64,000 nt of DNA from Symbiodinium natans (GCA_905221605.1 CAJNDS010002682.1:115001-179000), one strand, 5' to 3'; positions 54,601 to 61,413 are shown, numbered from the stretch's first letter. Made by a program: numbers and translations. The notes: generated by a model from the letters alone, not told the origin.

Positions 54601-55851
54601 AAGCCCTAAACCCTAAACCCTAAATCCTAAACCCTAAACCCTAAACCCTAAGCCCTAAACCCTAAACCCTAAGAAAACCCCAGCCACGGAGCCCTCCCAC
54701 TTCGAGGCCCCGCCTGTTGGTCCAAGTCTGAGGAGGAGACAGAGGGGTTGCGGCTTGCATCCCTTGAGGGTTTAGGGTTTAGGGTTTAGGGTTTAGGGTT
54801 TAGGGTTTAGGGTTTAGGGTTTAGGGTTTAGGGAGTTTGGGGTTTAGGGTTTAGGGGTTAGGGCTTGGGGTTTAGGGGTTTAGGGTTGCCGCTTGCAACC
54901 CCTAAACCCTAAAACCCTCAAGGGACTAGGCTTCAGGGTTTTACCAGGGCTTAGGGTTTTCTTAGGGTTTAGGGTTTTAAATTTAGGGGTTAGGGTTAAA
55001 GTAGGGTTTAGGTTTACGGTTTAGGGCTTAGGGTTTCGTAAGTTTGGGGTTTAGGTTTAAGTGTAACAGCTGCCCACTGGCCAGGAGTGGGACGTCCTCT
55101 ATGAGGCCAAGCAGATCTTCTCGGAGCGAGCGGGGGGAGGCCAGTTGGGTAGCGAAGGGGGGAGGCCTATCAACCCTAAACCCTAAACCCTGAACCCGAA
55201 ACCCTAAACCCCAAACCCGAAACCTAAACCCTAAACCCGAAACCCTAAACCCTAAACCCTAAGCCCGGAAGGTTCCTTTTACAGCCATCTGCTGGAGGTT
55301 TGAATGCCGGCGGAGCTATTCCTGACGAAGTGAAGGTGCTGCTTGGATGCTTCCCTGGCGTCGTGGTGTGGAGCGTGAGTCATAAAGGGTTTAGGGTTTA
55401 GGGTTTAGGGTTTAAGGAGTCTGAGCCAAGGTACTTACCAGGGTTTAGGGTTGAGAGTTTAGGGTTTAGGGTCCATACCGGTCACTCTTTATTAAATTCC
55501 GTTCGAGCACGAAACTGTAGAATAAGCTGCGTGCCCAGAGTAGCGTATTCTTGCTAACTAGGCCTCTATATGCAGCTGAGGGTGCGAGTTCGGGGAAATC
55601 GTTAAGACCCTGCCGAAACCCTCAACTCTGAACCCTGGGGCCTGGGGTTTAGGGTTTACGGTTCAGGGTGGGTTTAGGGTTCAGGGTATAGGTTATAGGG
55701 CTGAGGCTGTAGGGTTTAGTAGTTTAGGGTTTAGGGTTTTGGGTTTAGGGTTTAGGGTTTAGGGCCCTAAGCCCTAAACTGCAGACACCCAGACGGGCCC
55801 AGCCGCACTTTGAGGCTCGAGTTCCTGGACAAGGCCTTTGGCCTGAGCTGA
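33099..55851 (+). CDS. Multi-exon QSOX-type sulfhydryl oxidase (thioredoxin + Erv/ALR)
   Basis: Quiescin-type sulfhydryl oxidases put disulfides into secretory-pathway proteins: the thioredoxin CxxC oxidises the client, passes electrons to the Erv/ALR CxxC and FAD, and oxygen becomes peroxide. Seen here in order on one strand: WIVEYYA (33.1 kb), DWCPHCQ (36.1 kb), a helix AFGPKWQRLAVALRE (36.6 kb), VNCEVHSSLC (37.1 kb), VRGYPTMEWFYNG (38.3 kb), NAELLDFC (42.8 kb), linker and helical exons (43.8-48.2 kb), GGIWELL (50.2 kb), FFRCEHCRKH (51.9 kb), IYLWRFHNAV (53.4 kb), RRWPPPDLC (53.9 kb), EWDVLYEAK (55.1 kb), and a stop at 55,849-55,851. About 19 exons give roughly 400 residues. Most joins keep phase, but GT, GC and GA donors were all allowed, so exact ends are provisional. 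Exons between 38.3 and 42.8 kb and the signal-peptide exon were not found. Introns are telomere-like arrays. A single-thioredoxin layout resembles plant and protist QSOX. Confidence 0.82.
33930..35395 (+). pseudogene. Frameshifted UBL + RCC1-repeat pseudogene
   Basis: The 5' part reads like a ubiquitin-like domain (DVSGKPVNAEATIGEAGLKT, GDMLTLQV). It is followed by at least seven RCC1-type blade repeats of the form SFAAILADGSVVTWG, GGxSSxVQxQLRxVxHIQA. Members of this UBL-RCC1 family are abundant in Symbiodiniaceae and are often annotated as HERC-like. The frame changes near 34,260, 34,620, 34,780, 35,030 and 35,150, and there are in-frame stops, so no intact protein can be made. It has no introns and no telomere repeats, unlike its surroundings, which suggests a retroposed or locally duplicated copy. 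It ends SNLPVY with TAG at 35,391-35,393. It sits inside the first long intron of the QSOX-type gene, on the same strand. Confidence 0.85.
36148..36168 (+). CDS. QSOX-type 21-nt microexon with WCPHC active site
   Basis: Seven codons, DWCPHCQ, between acceptor GAAAG and a GC donor (GCCAGA). This is the thioredoxin redox motif CxxC with the usual preceding Trp and following Gln. Upstream is a CCCTAAA patch, downstream G-rich repeat. Phase 0 on both sides fits the neighbours. Confidence 0.72.
36566..36631 (+). CDS. QSOX-type exon: thioredoxin helix after CxxC
   Basis: Twenty-two codons, AFGPKWQRLAVALRE then ANSKLRL. This matches the helix after the active site in PDI and QSOX proteins (FAPxWxxLA). 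The donor is GTGAGT. Left flank is a CCCTAAA array, right flank TTTAGGG with variants. Confidence 0.8.
37080..37136 (+). CDS. QSOX-type exon: VNCEVHSSLCMERN
   Basis: Corresponds to the strand and turn VDCxxxxxLC seen between active site and cis-Pro in PDI/QSOX. A GC donor (GCCCGC) after AAC gives LCMERN-VRGYPT with the next exon. The 5' end is uncertain. The strongest acceptor (CCCAG, exon from 37,093) needs one extra base for the frame; the AAG acceptor at 37,079 keeps frame but adds LPSPG. Confidence 0.68.
38253..38308 (+). CDS. QSOX-type exon: cis-proline VRGYPTMEWFYNG
   Basis: VRGYPTMEWFYNGDDLTI is the cis-Pro loop and following strand of a PDI/QSOX thioredoxin domain (consensus V-x-GYPT-x-x-x-F-x-NG). 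Acceptor CACCAG, donor GTGGGT, ending after two bases of a codon. Unusually for this window, G-rich repeat lies upstream and C-rich repeat downstream. Confidence 0.8.
39004..39102 (+). CDS. Candidate exon, frame uncertain
   Basis: One frame reads ELTEVEPVYILYEDGAHEDG, ATASQQHLSN and TAA. A second frame is open past 39,170. The island sits between C-rich repeat and TTTAGGG. Lies within the QSOX-type gene but carries no motif of that family. Confidence 0.38.
   Translation, partial: NRELTEVEPVYILYEDGAHEDGATASQQHLSN
39686..39961 (+). pseudogene. Decayed ORF with in-frame TAG, unknown
   Basis: ATG-started frame: MVVLAPDDNLDETVTQKLKE, then TAG at 39,758, then TIAMKVDDEVVKMEEGAVEP, GAVGPQLTEGEMEH and TGA. 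Upstream, in the same frame, LGANVRADEDAGCG ends in TAA. The segment GAVGP recurs downstream near 39,990 in another frame. Free of telomere repeats. A decayed retroposed copy is the simplest reading. The overlapping 334-codon minus-strand frame runs into a microsatellite and is rejected. Confidence 0.45.
40215..40396. repeat. TA/GTAT/CTGT microsatellite
   Basis: ATATAT passing into GTAT and CTGT tetranucleotides. It creates Cys/Tyr/Val artefact frames on the + strand and His/Tyr/Thr ones on the minus strand. Confidence 0.9.
40573..40667 (+). repeat. Tandem duplication of 47 bp
   Basis: GCAACTCAGATGAGCGGACC...TAGGATTTAGGGT occurs twice in a row with one or two changes. Confidence 0.85.
41294..41326 (+). 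CDS. Candidate short exon
   Basis: Acceptor TTTGCAG, frame LCLFMELLRLE, GA donor (GACCCC). G-rich left and C-rich right. No family assigned. Confidence 0.35.
41365..41514 (+). CDS. Open frame, unknown protein or exon
   Basis: Forty-nine codons after GAGTAG, ending in TAA: ELLLGGVGDRSAALSPQEF, GTMLGWVFRSCAGV, NGSWRFTGTSEHM. No repeats inside. Located within the QSOX-type gene, but without a motif that ties it to that protein. Confidence 0.38.
   Translation, partial: ELLLGGVGDRSAALSPQEFGTMLGWVFRSCAGVNGSWRFTGTSEHMDTR
42180..42330. repeat. Polypyrimidine tract (CCCCTCC)
   Basis: About 150 bp almost free of purines on the + strand, able in principle to form triplex DNA. Artefact Pro/Leu frame. 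Confidence 0.9.
42788..42874 (+). CDS. QSOX-type exon: end of thioredoxin domain
   Basis: Twenty-nine codons from acceptor TTAG to donor GTGAGG. ENNAELLDFCSFLAAH fits the last thioredoxin helix (NAExLLDF). The preceding residues DSAGPISANLPHT replace the usual YxGxR segment, so a further exon between 38.3 and 42.8 kb may be missing. Confidence 0.65.
43018..43122. repeat. Inverted-repeat element
   Basis: TAGCCCAGTGGTACCC at one end and GGTTACTGGGCTA at the other, with AACCAACCAA and TTGTTGGTT inside. A single copy noticed. Confidence 0.55.
43166..43266 (+). repeat. Imperfect CTACTGCCACTG trinucleotide tract
   Basis: Repeated ACT/GCC/GCT triplets with no sustained coding logic in context. Confidence 0.75.
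43765..43847 (+). CDS. QSOX-type exon: acidic linker EPVALEDALLESDD
   Basis: An open frame after the poly-A/poly-C tract reads SLPSSHSAEPVALEDALL and then ESDDAA. It keeps phase with the preceding exon through acceptor GCAG at 43,764. CCCAG at 43,771 is the alternative. Assigned by position between the thioredoxin and helical regions, not by a motif. The end could be any of the GA/GC donors at 43,837-43,848. Confidence 0.5.
43920..45000. other. Intron-like stretch
   Basis: Poly-G (43,945), degenerate TTTAGGG variants to about 44,290, then unique sequence including the candidate exon at 44,542. The rest holds nothing supportable. Confidence 0.5.
44542..44603 (+). CDS. Candidate exon of unknown gene
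   Basis: Between acceptor CTCCCAG and donor GTTGGC an open frame reads GPALTCPQQRSVPGDVFPNS. It has the usual flanks, C-rich repeat left and G-rich right. Its phase does not fit the neighbouring QSOX-type exons, so it may be skipped or not be an exon. Confidence 0.35.
45007..45054 (+). CDS. QSOX-type exon: helical region, RLADASS
   Basis: Acceptor GGCAG, frame DELQATPQTRLADASS, donor GTACTC. It resembles the start of the helix-rich region of QSOX (LADxxxAL). Phase 0 at both ends lets it join the exon at 47,274. Confidence 0.5.
46002..46096. repeat. Hairpin/MITE-like element, family A
   Basis: Begins GGGATGTTCCCCCTTTGACT and ends with the inverted AAGACTGTTAGTATGGGGGCA. Same core as 16,315. 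Confidence 0.7.
46180..46500 (-). repeat. Long CCCTAAA array
   Basis: Over 40 nearly perfect units, one of the longest arrays in the window. Inside the QSOX-type gene. Confidence 0.95.
46690..47230. repeat. AT-rich microsatellite cluster
   Basis: TATA/GTAT, CAGTGG/CAGTAG, TCGTCG and GATATA tracts between 46.69 and 47.23 kb. No gene seen. Confidence 0.85.
47274..47323 (+). CDS. QSOX-type exon: helical region, MHKWLEE
   Basis: Acceptor CCCCAG, frame AFDQDDLGNMHKWLEE plus TG, donor GTCAGG. The phase fits the T that starts the exon at 48,081, giving a Cys. G-rich repeats follow directly. Confidence 0.62.
48081..48200 (+). CDS. QSOX-type exon: helical region
   Basis: A 120-nt exon from acceptor CCTGAG to donor GTTTTC. 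The frame reads PPERRNELKDLLAQVQAAK, SYHKDLCVSS and VVAQSRTSDA. It is strongly helical and matches the helix-rich spacer of QSOX in position. The phase agrees with both neighbours. CCCTAAA lies left and TTTAGGG right. Confidence 0.66.
48280..50100. other. Intron-like stretch
   Basis: Telomere arrays at 48,780-48,890 and 49,615-49,840. Between them about 550 bp of unique sequence (48.9-49.45 kb) with competing short frames on both strands (49,136-49,346) and no product recognised. Confidence 0.5.
50159..50255 (+). CDS. QSOX-type exon: start of Erv domain, GGIWELL
   Basis: Acceptor CCCAG, donor GTTTGG. The phase set by the previous exon selects the frame RFLGRHPRRLQAVARQT then PAEPWGGIWELLCLW. 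In QSOX the Erv domain opens with C/GGLWxLFHxLT. Here GGIWELL fits, but the FAD-contacting His position reads Cys. Confidence 0.58.
50875..50921 (+). CDS. Candidate small exon in the Erv region
   Basis: An island between a C-rich array and the TTCAAGGG array, after acceptor GCAAG. It reads RAADHTPHRPAGR. QSOX proteins have residues between GLWxLFH and the CxxC helix that could come from such an exon, but no conserved residue confirms it. Confidence 0.3.
50942..51088 (+). repeat. GGGTTCAA 8-mer array
   Basis: About 18 units of GGGTTCAA, a variant related to TTTAGGG, in a nearly uniform array. Confidence 0.95.
51868..51966 (+). CDS. QSOX-type exon: Erv/ALR CxxC, FFRCEHCRKH
   Basis: Thirty-three codons, phase 0 to 0: ETVESITAFITAFFRCEHCR, then KHALEQLGPGPQL. 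Erv/ALR family proteins have (F)FxCxxCxxHF at the flavin-proximal disulfide. Acceptor GCCAG, donor GTTTAG, in which the telomere repeat itself supplies the GT. CCCTAAA array left, TTTAGGG right. Confidence 0.85.
51967..53340. other. Intron-like stretch
   Basis: TTTAGGG variants (to 52,150), poly-C, then over 1 kb of unique sequence to 53,230 with no credible exon seen, then TTTTAGGG. Confidence 0.5.
53352..53403 (+). CDS. QSOX-type exon: FAD-binding LWRFHNAV
   Basis: IYLWRFHNAVSVRIAAE matches the Erv/QSOX flavin-binding motif WLWxxHNxVNxRL, with Ser where Asn is usual. Acceptor CCAAG, donor GTAGCT. The exon ends after one base of a codon, which the following exon completes exactly. Confidence 0.85.
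53938..54005 (+). CDS. QSOX-type exon: WPPPDLC
   Basis: Begins with two bases completing GTC and reads HDVHAWKGDRRWPPPDLC. WPPxxLC is the segment after the flavin motif in QSOX, usually WPPxxLCxxC. Donor GTTTAG after CGG. The second Cys is not in this exon; a GC donor right after TGC is an alternative end. Confidence 0.75.
54727..54765 (+). CDS. QSOX-type exon: acidic SEEETEGLRLASL
   Basis: Frame SEEETEGLRLASL after acceptor CCAAG. The same open frame runs upstream through PACWSK, so the exon may begin earlier and provide the missing Cys. A GA donor (GAGGGT) keeps phase with the exon at 55,085. CCCTAAA left, long TTTAGGG array right. Confidence 0.5.
55085..55129 (+). CDS. QSOX-type exon: last Erv helix EWDVLYEAK
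   Basis: EWDVLYEAKQIFSER fits the terminal Erv helix (W-x-x-x-x-V-x-x-F/Y-L). Acceptor GCCAG, GC donor (GCGGGG). Repeat strands are reversed here: G-rich before and C-rich after. Confidence 0.58.
55285..55376 (+). CDS. QSOX-type gene: penultimate exon
   Basis: Acceptor TTACAG; 30 codons reading PSAGGLNAGGAIPDEVKV then LLGCFPGVVVWS; donor GTGAGT at 55,375. Using the overlapping GA donor two bases later keeps frame into the last exon. CCCTAAA left, TTTAGGG right. No domain is recognised beyond the Erv fold. Confidence 0.6.
55785..55851 (+). CDS. QSOX-type gene: probable last exon
   Basis: Acceptor CTGCAG, then the frame HPDGPSRTLRLEFLDKAF with GLS and TGA. A different junction would give an early stop (DTQTGPAAL). 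The longer reading is more protein-like but is not proven. Confidence 0.5.
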
Positions 55852-55974
55852 GCTGCAGCGTTCAGGGTTGGGGGTTTAGGGTTTCGGGCTTGGGGTTTAG
55901 GGTGTTAGGGTTTTCGGGTTTTGGAGAGGGTGCTCGGTTGTAGGGTTTGGGTTGCTAGGGCTTTGGATGAGAGG

Positions 55975-56128
55975 TTAGAGGGGTCGGGTGAGAGTTTGCC
56001 AGCAGCGGCTCGAAGTGAAGACCATTCGGCTGCGCGGGAGCTTTCAAAAAGCCGCGCGCAGCTGCCATCGGACCAGTCTGCCCGGCGCCACAGAAACCAC
56101 AAAGCCATAAAGCGTTGCGGGATGCAGG
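55975..56128 (+). CDS. Candidate exon downstream of the QSOX-type gene
   Basis: Open frame ERLEGSGESLPAAARSEDH, SAARELSKSRAQLPS, DQSARRHRNHKAIK ending near ATGCAG/GTTCAA. Flanks are reversed (G-rich left, C-rich right), so it could also be intron interior. Confidence 0.35.
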
Positions 56129-56760
56129 TTCAACCCGAACCCTAAACCCTAAACCCGAACCCGAAACCCTCAGTTCCCTCCTTTTTGTGCTATTGGTGGA
56201 CTGATACACCGAACCTTGGACCCTAAACCCTAAATCCTAAGGTGTTCCCTCCTCTGTCTGTTCTTGGTGGGCTTTTAGGAAGACTTTTCTGGCAAGTCCT
56301 TAGCCTGGTTTTTTGGTGAACAGGGGGTTTGAAGGTGAGCCGAACCCTTCACCCACTTGCATCCCAATGACCACTAGAATATCCGGGTGTAGGGCTTTGA
56401 GGTATTCCCTACACCCTAAAGACCCCAAACACTACAAACTTCATAACCCACATAATCCTCAAAAACCTGAAAATTTACCAAGCACCGAGGCCCTGGGCTT
56501 CTCAAGCCCTGAGCCCAAAACAAGGTCTACGGGCTTTTCTGCGGGGCACAAGATGTAGGGTCATGTAGGGCCCTGCTGATGTTTCAATGAGGTAGTTTAA
56601 CTTCTGACCCTAAACCCTAAACCCAAAACCCAAAACCCTAAATGACAGGGTCTAGAAGGAGGTCGCAGCGGCGGTTTTAGCTGAGATAGGCTCCAGTGCT
56701 AGGGGTCTTGGTCTTGCTCCGTGGCGCCTTCGCGGCTTCATATATCATGGCACTCATTCA

Positions 56761-56895
56761 GTCTAGGGTTTAGGGTTTAGGGTTTAGGGTTTAGGGTTTA
56801 GGGTTTAGGGTTTAGGGTTTAGGGTTTAGGGTTTAGGGTTTAGGGTTTAGGGTTTAGGGTTTAGGGTTTAGGGTTTAGGGTTTAGGGTTTAGGAG
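56761..56895 (+). repeat. TTTAGGG array
   Basis: About 18 perfect units, followed by GGAGGGTTTA variants. Confidence 0.95.
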
Positions 56896-57032
56896 GGTTT
56901 AGGAGGGTTTAGGGTTTCGGGGTTTCGGGTTCAGGGTCCCAGGTATGGTGCTTCGGCCTGGGGTTCCTTATGCTTTTTTTTCATTCCTCGGTTGCTCTGG
57001 TGCGGCAAGACTCTCATGAATCTGCAGCCCAG

Positions 57033-57074
57033 GCCCAGGGCTACGCCGACGAACTTAAGCAGCCGGGCCCCCCG
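57033..57074 (+). CDS. Candidate short exon
   Basis: Acceptor GCCCAG, frame AQGYADELKQPGPP before a T-run. Moderate composition, donor unclear. Confidence 0.38.
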
Positions 57075-57504
57075 ATTTTTTTTGGGGTTCAGGCGCTTTA
57101 GGGTTTAGGGTTAAGGGTTTAGGGTTTAGAGTTTAGAGTTTTAGGGCTCAGGGGGTGTGGGGTTTAGGGCTTGGAGGGTTTCGTGCCTGGGGGGTTTAGG
57201 GTTTAGGGCTTATGGGGGTTCAGGGTTTAGGGCTTATGGGGTTCAGGGTTTAGGGTTTAGGGTGGAGGGCAAGCCCTGCCTTCTTGTCTTCGAATCCCCT
57301 GGAGTATGTTTCCGGTTGTTTCGGTTGGTTTTCTTCGAACCCACTTTGCATGCAAGCCTGGAAGCTACGATGTGCTAACTGCCATCACACACGTGCATAT
57401 TCCGGCTGGATTTCAGGCGCGAGAGACGTATGGGGAGCGGCGGGACGGGCCGCGCTTGAGAAAGCTCGTAAGCCAGGAGGGTGGAAGCCGGGCTGCGTCC
57501 CCAG

Positions 57505-57645
57505 TATGCCGACCAAAGTCTCACAGAGTGTAATGTGGGCACAGGCTGCCCCGGGAACCACACCCACTTTCAGGATCGATGCGAGATATGTGCAGATCCC
57601 AGATCACGACTCCTCAGGGGCCCCGTTGGACGGCTGTGCCAGTGC
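57505..57645 (+). CDS. Cys-rich open frame
   Basis: Acceptor CCCCAG; frame YADQSLTECNVGTGCPGNH, THFQDRCEICADPRSRL and more Cys up to TAA at 57,646. The C-x5-C-x10-C-x2-C spacing recalls small disulfide-rich modules, but no named family is matched. It lies in a 900-bp stretch with no telomere repeats, and two other frames are also long. Confidence 0.4.
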
Positions 57646-58332
57646 TAAAAAAGGGAAGCAGGGAGAAAGCATATATGCGAGCCCTGGCGCTGAAACCCCG
57701 ATGTGAGTTACTAGCTGAAACGTCTGTCCGCACTCATTCACCCGCCATCTTTCGAATCCCCAGGTAGAGTTTGGGCAGAGGCGAAGAAGCGTGAGGAAAA
57801 CGTCACTCGACCCTTACCCTATATCCTACAACTCCCTTTATGTTAGAGAATACACGAGCTGTGTTTGGGAAAGGGCCTAAACCAACAACACGAGCAACCA
57901 ATACGAAGCGACAGCAAAATCCCGAAAACATGTGGGGCTTTTAGCGCGCACGATCTTGGGATGGGCTCTCGGGGTGTTGGAGCTTGGGTCTTTCGACTCA
58001 GAAACATCCTCTGGCGATAGGTTCTTTGGGTAAGATTCAAGATGGTCGCAGTGGCGGGGAGATCCAACTGGAATAGCGCAGCAACTGCAGAGAAGTGCGT
58101 GCAGCGCAAGAGCATTCCATCGGCGAAGAGTCGTGCTCTTAATGCTGGTCCGCCACAATGGCTTCTCCACAGCCCAGGCGTTGCAGGCAAGAAAGGAGCC
58201 TATCGACCTTGAGAGAACCCCTCAGCCCTTCAGCCTTGAAGCCTAGGCCCTCAACCTTAAACCCCCTAAACCCTAAACCCCAAACCCTAAACCCTAAACC
58301 CCGATTCCTAAACGCCCTAAACCCTAAACCCC

Positions 58333-58407
58333 ATGAGCACACGCGCGCTGAGGCTCGAAGGCATGGGCTTCGCCCCAGACTTGGCCGAAGTCGCGCTTCT
58401 TCAGGCC
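58333..58407 (+). CDS. UBA domain, first-half exon
   Basis: Frame RALRLEGMGFAPDLAEVALL then QA. This is the first two helices of a ubiquitin-associated (UBA) domain, with the MGF loop and xxAxxAL. A GA donor (GAAGAC) at phase 0 joins it to 58,908. The true 5' end may be the acceptor ATGAG at 58,337. CCCTAAA lies on both sides. Confidence 0.65.
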
Positions 58408-58907
58408 GAAGACCGTTTTAAGTACGGCTAGACCCTTTTGCCCCAAACCCTAAACCCTAAACCCTAAACCCTAAACCCTAAACCCTAAACCCTAAACCCT
58501 AAACCCTAAACCCTAAACCCCAAAACCCCAAACCCTGAACCCTAAACCCCCAAGCCCAGCACTGCACTTGCAACCAGGATCATGACTCCGGCTTCGCAGC
58601 CAGCAGCCCTCGAAGAAAAGGCCCCCAAAACCGATCCACAAAGTCCTGTGAAGAAAGGAGGAGTTGAAGTGGACTCCTGGGTTTAGGGTTTAGGGTTTGG
58701 GGTTTAGGGTTTAGGGGTTTGGGGTTTGGGGTTTGGAGTTTAAATCCTCCAGGACCCGGATTCACAACCCTCGCTGAAGCCCCGATCCCTCAACACCTTG
58801 CAACACCGTAAGGCCCAAACCCTAAATCCACCCTGATTCTCTTAAACGGCCCTAAAGCCCCAAACCCGAAACCCTAAACCCGAAACCCCAAAAACATTTC
58901 CTCGCAG

Positions 58908-58958
58908 AGCGGCGGCGACCTCTCGGGCGCCCTGGCGCTGCTCTGCGGCGAGGGCTCG
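58908..58958 (+). CDS. UBA domain, second-half exon
   Basis: Seventeen codons, phase 0, between CTCGCAG and donor GTTGGC: SGGDLSGALALLCGEGS. This is the third UBA helix (GDLxxALxLL). Joined to the previous exon it gives one complete UBA core of normal length, supporting the GA donor. Confidence 0.7.
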
Positions 58959-58959
58959 G

Positions 58960-59880
58960 TTGGCTCGAGGTGGCGGAGGGTTTTCTTTGCCTTAAGAGGA
59001 TCGGGCGGGGGCTGAATAAGTCGGGTCGCTTAGTGAAATGGCCTCAATCAAGGCATCTTTTCTGTCAGATTTTGGAAGCTGCTTCTGTGGTTTCCACCGT
59101 TTTGGAGCTTCGCGATCGTGTGGTGCCGTCTCTGTGGACGGCTTAACTCCGGCTTCAACTCCCTTCCCGAAAAGTGCTTGAAACCGATGTTTAGGCTTAC
59201 ATTCGCTGCGCTTCAGTTAGCCCTTTTCGGATGCCAAAGAACAGGAGAAGAGAGACAGAAGGGTCCAGAGGGTGTAATGTGAGGACTTGAGTATGTGGAG
59301 TTGAGGTGTTGTAGGGTGTGGGCTATGAAGGGTGCGTGCTAGTCTTTCGGGCGCGGGCGGCTTTTGGACATGCTTTGGGAGGAGTTAGGGTGTTTGTAGC
59401 TTTAGGTTGTAGGGCGCAAAGCAATTTTTGGTTCAGTAGCAGTGCACTTGGTATTCGTCATATGGCTGCTCAAAGAGGCCCAAAGCTTTGGCATCATGAC
59501 ATCTGCTTTCCAGCCCCATACGCTTCATCACCATGTCAGTAGCAATTGGCCTCTCAGGCAAAGACCCAGACACCAAAGCCACACTGCCCCACACTGCCAC
59601 GCACTGCCCCATACTGCCCCATACTGCCCCATACTGCCCCATACTGCCCCAATACTGCCCCAATACTGCCCCATACCAGAATGTCCGGAATTCGTATACA
59701 CTCCGTTGATGCAAAAGAAGGCGCCCCTGGATTACTGGGTCACCAAGCATGAAGTTGTTGAGTCAGTGAGGGTTCAGGCAAAAGGGGGACTAAGGGTTTA
59801 GGGTCCCAAACCCAAGACCTACACCCTAAACCCTAAACCCTAAACCCTAAACCCTAAACCCTAAGCCCGTACGCATCCCG
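58960..59880. other. No gene recognised
   Basis: About 800 bp of unique sequence with overlapping short frames on both strands and a minisatellite; CCCTAAA begins at 59,820. Confidence 0.5.
59581..59675 (+). repeat. ACTGCCCCAT minisatellite
   Basis: About nine 10-11 bp units (CACTGCCCCAT/ATACTGCCCCA). Confidence 0.9.
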
Positions 59881-59887
59881 AAACCAG

Positions 59888-59957
59888 ACTCGTGCGTTGC
59901 GCGAAAGCGCCTGTCAGGCCTGCTGAGGAGGAAGCCGAATGGGCTCGTGGGCTACTG
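59888..59957 (+). CDS. Candidate exon, unknown protein
   Basis: Acceptor AACCAG; one base then LVRCAKAPVRPAEEEAEW, ARGLL; donor GTATGT. CCCTAAA left. Probably part of the same gene as the UBA exons, judging by strand and position only. Confidence 0.52.
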
Positions 59958-60445
59958 GTATGTTCATTGAGTAGTTCGGACGTGCCCTAACTGAGGTTTT
60001 CAAGAAACCTAAGTGCCACTACTAAAAGGTTTTAAGAAGCCTAAGTACTCCAAACAAACGCAAAAACTGTTTTGAGTGAGCAACAGGGGCTCCTTCCCCA
60101 AGGCATCTTACGAGAAGCACAGAGGGATTTTGGTGTCCCAAGTAAAGGAAGACCCTAAGCCCCTTAAGGCCCCTAGAAGCCCACAGAGATGGATCCTAAA
60201 CCCTCATCCCTAAGCCCTAACCCTTGACCGAAAACCCTCAGCCCCAAACCCTCGCACCTAAACCCCTAAACCCTAAACCCAACCCTAAAGGTTCAGCAGG
60301 GTCTTGGTTGTGGTCTTCAAGTTTCGTTCATCACTTGCAGTCTTGGGGGTTGGATTTAGACTACACGTCTGAAGCTTGTTTAGGGGGTTGAGGGTGCTTG
60401 GGGGGCAGGGCTCTTGGTTTTCGTGAGTTTTGCTGCATGTGCAGG

Positions 60446-60605
60446 CCTGTGCTTGCAGCAGTGTCTAACATTCCTTCTGGGACAGGCAGCGGAAAGACCA
60501 GACGCATAGATGCCCGTCTCTCTTGGATCCAAGAGAAAGAAGGTGCGAGCAAAGGCGCTTGAGTTGAAAGCAGTGCCAGGTGTGATCAAACCCTGCTGGT
60601 GTTGT
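60446..60605 (+). pseudogene. Ty1/copia-like RNase H remnant
   Basis: Frame VLAAVSNIPSGTGSGKTR, RIDARLSWIQEK, then a +1-type shift near 60,540 to VRAKALELKAVPGVIKP. Copia elements of dinoflagellates and plants have (G)KTRHIDxRxxWIQE...LKxVPGxxNPAD in the RNase H at the end of pol. The NPAD-TK end is not present. The P-loop look-alike GTGSGKT is explained by this better than by an ATPase. Confidence 0.5.
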
Positions 60606-60905
60606 TGTGAAAGTCATGACCGAGCACCATCTGCGTGCATTTGTGGTGGGAGCCCAGATGCGCAAGTCCCTGGTGCTCCAGCTCCTCCCTCTTTCCCGAA
60701 GGAGAACTTGACACACGAAGCAGAGCCGCGAACCCAGAAATCCCAAGTCTCTGAACTTCCTGAAGGCGGTTTAGGGCTTCGGCCTCAGGGTTTAGGATAA
60801 AACCCCCCTAAGTCACCCTAAACCCTGAACCCTAAACCCTAAACCTGAAACCCTAAACCCTAAACCCCTAAGCCCTAAACCCTAAACCCTAAAGCCGCAC
60901 TCAGC

Positions 60906-60952
60906 CTTCCGCCTGAAGATTTTGTTTTGAAGCGGGTCGCGCCCTACATGCT
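60906..60952 (+). CDS. Candidate exon, unknown protein
   Basis: Acceptor CTCAG, frame LPPEDFVLKRVAPYMLG, then a G-run and TTTAGGG. CCCTAAA array left. No family assigned. Confidence 0.52.
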
Positions 60953-61335
60953 GGGGGGGGGGGGGAGGCGACTTGGGGTTTAGGGTTTCGGGTAGCGTCA
61001 CCCCTTGAACACCCTAAAACCCACATGGCTCCCAACAAAAGCCCTACGGCAGACCAAAACCCCTGCAGCTCCAAACAAGCCCTGCAGCAGACCCTAAACC
61101 CTAAACCCCAAACCCGAAACCCTACACCCTCTACCCTAAACCCCTAGCCCCTACACCCTAAACCCTAACCCCCTAACCCCCACACCCCAAGCCCCAAACC
61201 CTAAACCCCTAGCCCCTAAAACCCAAACCCCAAACCCCAAACCCCAAACCCTAAACCCTAAACCCTAAACCCCAAACCCCAAACCCCAAACCCCAAACCC
61301 CAAACCCTAAACCCTAAACCCTAAACACTAAACAG

Positions 61336-61413
61336 CCCCAAACTTCGTCCCATCAACCCGGGAGGAGGCCCGGGCTCCCCGGCATGCGCCGCCCTCGCGC
61401 CGTCTCGACGGTG
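61336..61413 (+). CDS. Candidate exon, unknown protein
   Basis: Acceptor AACAG; two bases then PNFVPSTREEARAPRHAPPS, RRLD; possible donor GGTGGC. CCCTAAA/CCCCAAA left, TTTAGGG right. Other frames are partly open. Confidence 0.42.

Noticed and set aside
60480-60520. Walker A motif GTGSGKT as an ATPase
   Set aside because: The following RIDARLSWIQE fits copia RNase H (KTRHIDxRxxWIQ) and no Walker B follows.
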